Shown here: in pieces, positions 8,463 through 11,903 of the stretch
How the letters are laid out: every line of letters starts with the position of its first letter
Numbering within the stretch: the stretch's first letter is position 1
From: an uncultured Corynebacterium sp.
Lineage (GTDB): Bacteria; Actinomycetota; Actinomycetes; Mycobacteriales; Mycobacteriaceae
DNA: 11,903 nt
Assembly: GCF_946221105.1 (NCBI RefSeq)
Contig: NZ_CAMICL010000055.1
Span: forward strand, 1 to 11,903
Reading direction: 5' to 3'
Position numbers and translations under genes: made by a program
The notes under the pieces: generated by a model
What the model was told of the DNA's origin: nothing
Database searches by the model: none
The model's input: only the letters and a program-made list of their open reading frames with translations

Positions 8463-8822
8463 CTACGCCTCCGCCTTGCTTCTCGACGAGCTGCCGCCCA
8501 CCAACGACCCCACCCACATTGCCGCTGCGCAGATCAGTGTCACGGCGATGGAATAGATGAACGTGCCGTCGTTGAAGTACAGGGCCTTGGCAATCCAGAA
8601 ACCCACCCCTGTCAGCAGCGGGAGGGACCAATTGGGGCGGAAAGCGATGCCGTCGATAAGCCCGGCGATGATGGCCACCGCGAAGATGAACCCGACCATG
8701 ACCCACGGGTTGCCCACCAACGGGATGAGCAGCAAGGGCCCGAGGGCGTAGGCAGCGAACATGGCATACGGGATGGCTTTGACCCACCCTTGGCGGCTGT
8801 CGTTGTCTTGCTGTTCAGTCAC
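8463..8822 (-). CDS. Small four-helix membrane protein, function unknown
   Basis: Not recognised; 119 residues from GTG. After a polar N-terminus (TEQQDNDSRQGW) there are four hydrophobic segments, at about 14-36, 38-61, 65-83 and 87-108, and a polar tail SSSRSKAEA. No catalytic or ligand motif is visible. The reading frame stays open upstream into the deacetylase gene, but that part is arginine- and histidine-rich and looks like an out-of-frame shadow. GTG at 8822 is chosen because the hydrophobic protein begins there, the deacetylase stop is 17 nt upstream, and a TATACT -10 ends 7 nt before it. No Shine-Dalgarno is present, so translation may be leaderless or coupled to the preceding gene. 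The following two-helix protein starts 3 nt after its stop. The pair may work together at the membrane, but only the spacing suggests it. Confidence 0.85.
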   Translation of the reverse strand: MTEQQDNDSRQGWVKAIPYAMFAAYALGPLLLIPLVGNPWVMVGFIFAVAIIAGLIDGIAFRPNWSLPLLTGVGFWIAKALYFNDGTFIYSIAVTLICAAAMWVGSLVGGSSSRSKAEA

Positions 8823-8829
8823 GGGCAGG

Positions 8830-8859
8830 AGTATAGGAACTAATCCGCGCGGGTGTAGA
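8830..8859 (-). promoter_or_regulatory. Candidate internal promoter for the two membrane-protein genes
   Basis: On the minus strand TCTACA (8859-8854), an 18-bp spacer and TATACT (8835-8830) form a near-consensus corynebacterial promoter. The -10 ends 7 nt before the GTG at 8822, so the transcript would begin at or next to the start codon (leaderless). The -35 lies inside the 3' end of the deacetylase gene and the -10 just beyond its stop. The two membrane-protein genes could thus be expressed without the deacetylase. Confidence 0.55.
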
Positions 8860-9823
8860 CGTGACCCGCCTCGGGGCGTGTGATCATCTCGTCCACGCCG
8901 ACCGGGTTGAGGCCCTTGGCGCGCAGTCCGTCGATGACGCACTCCGCCGCGTCGACGGTGGGTTCGTGGATGTCGTGCATGAGGATGATGGAACCCCCAC
9001 GCGCGCCGTCCACCGCACGCTTGCAGGTGGTCGCGGGGTTGCGGTGCTGCCAGTCGGCGGTATCCACGTCCCACACAGCCAGCGCCATGCCGCGAGCACC
9101 GGCGGCGGAGGCCACGCGCGGGTCGTGGGAGCCGTAGGGCGGGCGCAACCAGTGCGGGTCGAGGCCGGCCTGCTTCTTCAGCGCGGCGTCCGTGTCGTCC
9201 AGCTGGGCGGCGATGGTGCCGTCGGACTGCCGGGCCAGGTCAGGGTGGGAAAAGGAATGGTTGCCGATGGTGTGGCCCTCGTCGCGGATCCGGCGCAGGA
9301 TCTGCGGGTAGGCGTTGGCGTTGCGTCCCACCACGAAGAAGGTGGCGTGCACGCCCTTGCGCTTGAGAATGTCCAGCAGGCGCTCGGTGCTGCCTGGGAC
9401 CGGGCCGTCGTCGTAGGTTATGGCGACGCAGTTGTAGCACTTGGGCGGCACCGGCGAGGGCGAAGGCTCCTGCGCGGGTGCGACGGTGACCTCGGCTGGC
9501 TTCGCCGGCTTCGGCGGGCGCAGGTGCGGCGGCACGGCCTGCTTCACCTGGTCGGGAAGGCCGTCGAAGGCGCGGTGCCAGCCGTCCTCCACGGCGCTGC
9601 GGGCGCGGTCGGAGGAGCCGGTGATGAAGGCGGAGCTGCCGTCGATAGGCAAACCCGCTCCTTGCACAAGGATGGGGCCGAAAGCAGTGCCGGGGATGAT
9701 CCGCGCGTCTTGCGACAGGGCCAGCTGCGTCATGTTGGCCGCATCTGCGGAGGCGGGGGCCGGCGTAAGCGCTGCGGCGGCGAGGAGAGCGGCGGAGGTG
9801 ACCGCGGTGAGCAGGCGTTTCAT
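8840..9823 (-). CDS. Secreted polysaccharide deacetylase, NodB-homology (carbohydrate esterase 4) family
   Basis: Predicted metal-dependent enzyme that removes acetyl groups from N-acetylated sugars outside the cell; peptidoglycan is a likely substrate but this is not shown. It has 327 residues. A signal peptide MKRLLTAVTSAALLAAAALT is followed by a likely cleavage at APASA/DA (after residue 26). A non-conserved region (27-95) and a proline-rich linker (about 97-128) precede the NodB domain (about 130-315). Motif 1 is TYDDGP (136-141; D138 probable base, D139 metal). Motif 2 is HSFSH (189-193, metal His). Motif 3 is RPPYG (227-231), motif 4 WDVDTADW (251-258) and motif 5 LMHDIH (281-286, H283), so the site looks intact. 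Four cysteines (129, 132, 267, 295) could form disulphides. No clear ribosome site precedes the ATG (only GAAAG, 13 nt away). The start is kept because it yields a clean signal peptide. It is the first gene of the minus-strand block and divergent from priA. Confidence 0.93.
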   Translation of the reverse strand: MKRLLTAVTSAALLAAAALTPAPASADAANMTQLALSQDARIIPGTAFGPILVQGAGLPIDGSSAFITGSSDRARSAVEDGWHRAFDGLPDQVKQAVPPHLRPPKPAKPAEVTVAPAQEPSPSPVPPKCYNCVAITYDDGPVPGSTERLLDILKRKGVHATFFVVGRNANAYPQILRRIRDEGHTIGNHSFSHPDLARQSDGTIAAQLDDTDAALKKQAGLDPHWLRPPYGSHDPRVASAAGARGMALAVWDVDTADWQHRNPATTCKRAVDGARGGSIILMHDIHEPTVDAAECVIDGLRAKGLNPVGVDEMITRPEAGHVYTRAD

Positions 9824-9948
9824 GGGGAGGTGGGGTCTTTCAAACGCGCGTGGGGAAAACTTTTCAGTCTTATTAGTACTCCATACAGCTCCGGAACGGG
9901 CGATTGCGCCCGCAGGCCGTGTCGGGCGGTGGTTTAGAATCCGGGGTC
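9824..9948. promoter_or_regulatory. Divergent intergenic region between the deacetylase gene and priA
   Basis: This 125-bp spacer must hold the promoters of both neighbours. It contains an AT-rich patch (about 9856-9893) unlike the surrounding GC-rich DNA, and a perfect GAAAA-C-TTTTC palindrome at 9855-9865. For the minus-strand deacetylase gene the likely -10 region is TACTAATAAG in that patch, but no pair of elements fits well. For priA see the TAGAAT element. Confidence 0.45.
9935..9940 (+). promoter_or_regulatory. Candidate -10 of a leaderless priA promoter
   Basis: TAGAAT matches the corynebacterial TAnAnT pattern at all fixed positions. Eight bases separate it from the ATG at 9949, so transcription would begin at or one base before the start codon. 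GGGG lies only 2 nt before the ATG, too close to act as a normal ribosome site. No clear -35 is present. Confidence 0.55.
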
Positions 9949-11903
9949 ATGTCTGACACGCCCGCCGCCGAAGCCCCCGTTGCGCGCGTGTTGCCCATGC
10001 TCGGGCTGGCGCACCTGGACAGGCCCTTCGACTACCTGGTGCCATCGCAGGATTCAGACGCGGTGCAGCCCGGGGTGCGGGTGCGCGTGCGCTTTGCGGG
10101 CCGGCTCGTGGACGCCGTGGTGCTCGAGCGCGCATCTTTTTCGCGGCACGAGGGGTCGCTGCGCTTCATTGAGCGTGTCATCTCGCCGGAGGTTGTGGCC
10201 CCCGCGAGGACGCGGGAGCTTATCGACGCGCTCGCGGACCGTTACGCAGGCGTGCGGTCCGATATCTACCGCTCCGCGATCCCGGCGCGCCACGCGAAAG
10301 CGGAGGAGACGGACACCTCCACGCCCTGGGAGGAACTGGGGGAGGCGGGGGAGCCGGACTTGTCGGCGTGGACCGCCTACACCTTCGGTGAATCCTTCGT
10401 GGACGCGGTGGTGGCTGGGAAGATCGCGCGGGCGGCGTGGCAGGTCGCACCGGGGGACAACTGGGCCGCGGCACTGGCGTCGTTGGCGGCGAAGGTGGCG
10501 CTGGACGGGGCGGGCGCGCTGATCGTGGTGCCGGACCAGAAGGACGTGGACGCGTGCGAGGCGGCGCTGAAGGAGATCGTCGGTGCGCGGCAGGTGACCA
10601 CGCTGACGGCGTCGCAAGGCCCGCAGGCGCGGTACTTGCGCTACCTCTCGGTGCTGCACGGGCAGGGTCGGATTGTGGTGGGCACGCGATCGGCGGCGTT
10701 CGCGCCGGTGAAAAACCTGCGCTTTGCGGCGCTGATGTTCGACGGCGACGACAACCTGGTGGATCCGCGCGCCCCGTATGTGCACGCACGCGAGGTGCTG
10801 ACTACGCGCGCGGCCCAGGAGGGCTGCTCGCTGATCATCGGCGGGCACGCGCGCACGGCCGAGGCGCAGCTGCTGGTGGAGGCCGGGTGGATGCACGAGC
10901 TGGTCGCCCCGCGACAGAGCCTGCGCACCCGCTCGCCCTACATCCACGCGGCGGGGGATTCGGACTTTGAGATGGAGCGCGACCCGCGCGCGAAGCAGGC
11001 CCGCCTGCCGTCGTCGGCGTTCCAGGCGGCGGCGAAGGCGCTCGAGCGCGGCACCCCCGTGCTGTTCCAGGTGCCGCGCACCGGCTACATCCAGTCGCTG
11101 GCGTGCGGGCAGTGCCGGACACCGGCGCGGTGCAGGTGGTGCAACGGTCCGCTCGGACTGCCCTCGGGCGGCGAAGCCGCGGCGCCGACGTGCGGGTGGT
11201 GCGGGCGGATGGACCCGGCGCACGTGTGCCCGGCGTGCGGCTCGCGCAGGCTGCGCGCGGTGGTGCTGGGCACGGAGCGCACCGCCGAAGAGCTCGGACG
11301 CGCCTTTGCCAAGTACAAGGTGATCACCTCCGGCGGCGACAACGTGCGCGCCCAGGTGCAGGCGGGACCGGCGCTGGTGGTGGCCACGCCTGGTGCGGAG
11401 CCGCACGTTGACGGCGGCTACGGCGCGGCGGTGCTTCTGGACGCCTGGGCGCTGATGCAGCGGCCGGACCTGCGCGCGATGGAAGACACCTTCGCCAAGT
11501 GGATGGGGGCGGCCACGCTGGTGCAGCCGCACAGCGCAGGCGGGGAAGTGGTCGTGGTGGCCGAGCCCTCGCTGCCCGTGGTGCAGCACCTGATCCGCTG
11601 GGACGCGCCCGGATTCGCGGCCCTTGAGCTTTCCTTGCGGCGCGAGGCCCGCTTCCCGCCGGCGGTGCACGTGGCGGTGGTGGACGCCCCGCGCGACGGG
11701 CTGGATGAATTCTTCGCCCGCACTGAGCTCCCCGAACACGCGGAACTGCTCGGCCCGGTGGACCTGCCGCCCGGGGTGCGGCTGCCGGGCGAGTGGAACC
11801 GGGAAGCGCTCGGGCCTGCGCAGCGGATGCTGGTGCGCACCCCGCTTGCCGGGCGCACCGCGCTGGGCAAGGCGCTGCGCGCCGGTGCGGTGGCGTGGAC
11901 GAC
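9949..11903 (+). CDS. priA: PriA-like primosomal protein N' without helicase motifs, 3'-truncated by window edge
   Basis: Replication-restart protein; in other bacteria PriA recognises abandoned forks and starts primosome reloading. 651 residues are visible and the stop lies beyond the window. The N-terminal 3'-DNA-end-binding domain is recognisable (VARVLPMLGLAHLDRPFDYLVP, then GVRVRVRFAGR). The helicase core is degenerate. The Walker A position reads VAPGDNWAAA (166-175) instead of GxxGSGKT. The DEAH position reads FDGDDN (264-269). The GRAGR position reads GAATL (520-524). GTRSAAFAP (245-253) remains. All eight zinc cysteines are kept (386, 389, 395, 398, 415, 418, 427, 430, as four CxxC pairs). 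Actinobacterial PriA proteins are known to lack helicase motifs, so this is a family trait and not decay. Very little of the C-terminal domain is missing. The start is supported by the -10 element just upstream. Confidence 0.95.
   Translation, partial: MSDTPAAEAPVARVLPMLGLAHLDRPFDYLVPSQDSDAVQPGVRVRVRFAGRLVDAVVLERASFSRHEGSLRFIERVISPEVVAPARTRELIDALADRYAGVRSDIYRSAIPARHAKAEETDTSTPWEELGEAGEPDLSAWTAYTFGESFVDAVVAGKIARAAWQVAPGDNWAAALASLAAKVALDGAGALIVVPDQKDVDACEAALKEIVGARQVTTLTASQGPQARYLRYLSVLHGQGRIVVGTRSAAFAPVKNLRFAALMFDGDDNLVDPRAPYVHAREVLTTRAAQEGCSLIIGGHARTAEAQLLVEAGWMHELVAPRQSLRTRSPYIHAAGDSDFEMERDPRAKQARLPSSAFQAAAKALERGTPVLFQVPRTGYIQSLACGQCRTPARCRWCNGPLGLPSGGEAAAPTCGWCGRMDPAHVCPACGSRRLRAVVLGTERTAEELGRAFAKYKVITSGGDNVRAQVQAGPALVVATPGAEPHVDGGYGAAVLLDAWALMQRPDLRAMEDTFAKWMGAATLVQPHSAGGEVVVVAEPSLPVVQHLIRWDAPGFAALELSLRREARFPPAVHVAVVDAPRDGLDEFFARTELPEHAELLGPVDLPPGVRLPGEWNREALGPAQRMLVRTPLAGRTALGKALRAGAVAWT

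Noticed and set aside
7569..8843. 424-codon open frame on the + strand across metK's end and the two membrane-protein genes
   Set aside because: It is a shadow frame rich in Arg, His and Gln. The minus-strand frames have membrane segments, sensible starts and a ribosome site for the two-helix protein.
8823..9074. N-terminal extension of the four-helix membrane protein into the deacetylase gene
   Set aside because: The extra ~84 residues are Arg/His/Pro-rich, typical of an out-of-frame translation of the deacetylase, and a near-consensus promoter lies right before the GTG at 8822.
10054..11739. 561-codon open frame on the minus strand opposite priA
   Set aside because: Its product is Arg/His/Gly-rich with no domain pattern and runs antisense to an intact, clearly recognisable PriA. 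Long antisense frames are expected at this GC content.

Overview
The window is a GC-rich stretch of core chromosome from an actinobacterium, most likely a Corynebacterium. The evidence is the gene order carB-pyrF-mihF-gmk-rpoZ-coaBC-metK-priA, the mIHF-type nucleoid protein, a PriA without helicase motifs, and a perfect TAGAC-N6-GTCTA palindrome (the McbR operator of corynebacteria) in front of metK. The genus rests on recognised protein and operator patterns; no database search was run.

Region 1 (1-3481, + strand): the last ~880 residues of carB (carbamoyl-phosphate synthase large subunit) overlap pyrF (orotidine-5'-phosphate decarboxylase) by one base. This is the end of a pyrimidine operon. 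Region 2 (3482-5010, +): after a 223-bp leader/promoter region come mihF, gmk and rpoZ (nucleoid protein, guanylate kinase, RNA polymerase omega), tightly spaced and closed by a strong intrinsic terminator. Region 3 (5011-7645, +): coaBC (coenzyme A synthesis) starts directly behind that terminator, probably from a leaderless transcript. metK (S-adenosylmethionine synthetase) follows with its own promoter and McbR-type operator, and starts at TTG.

Region 4 (7617-9823, - strand): a three-gene block opposite to its surroundings. In transcription order it holds a secreted NodB-type polysaccharide deacetylase, a small four-helix membrane protein, and a two-helix membrane protein with a striking Leu-Pro repeat predicted to lie outside the cell. 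The last gene meets metK tail to tail, with the two stop codons sharing the bases CTAG. This is the least conventional part of the window. Region 5 (9824-11903, +): a short divergent spacer, then priA, cut by the window end.

The housekeeping genes supply nucleotide, CoA and SAM precursors plus transcription, nucleoid and replication-restart factors. The minus-strand block looks envelope-related: one enzyme is secreted and the other two proteins are membrane-bound. I see no tRNA or rRNA gene, CRISPR array, insertion sequence or prophage. The points most worth checking are the Leu-Pro repeat protein, the McbR-type site embedded in the metK promoter, the terminator that overlaps two convergent coding ends, and the run of apparently leaderless starts (coaBC, the four-helix gene, priA).
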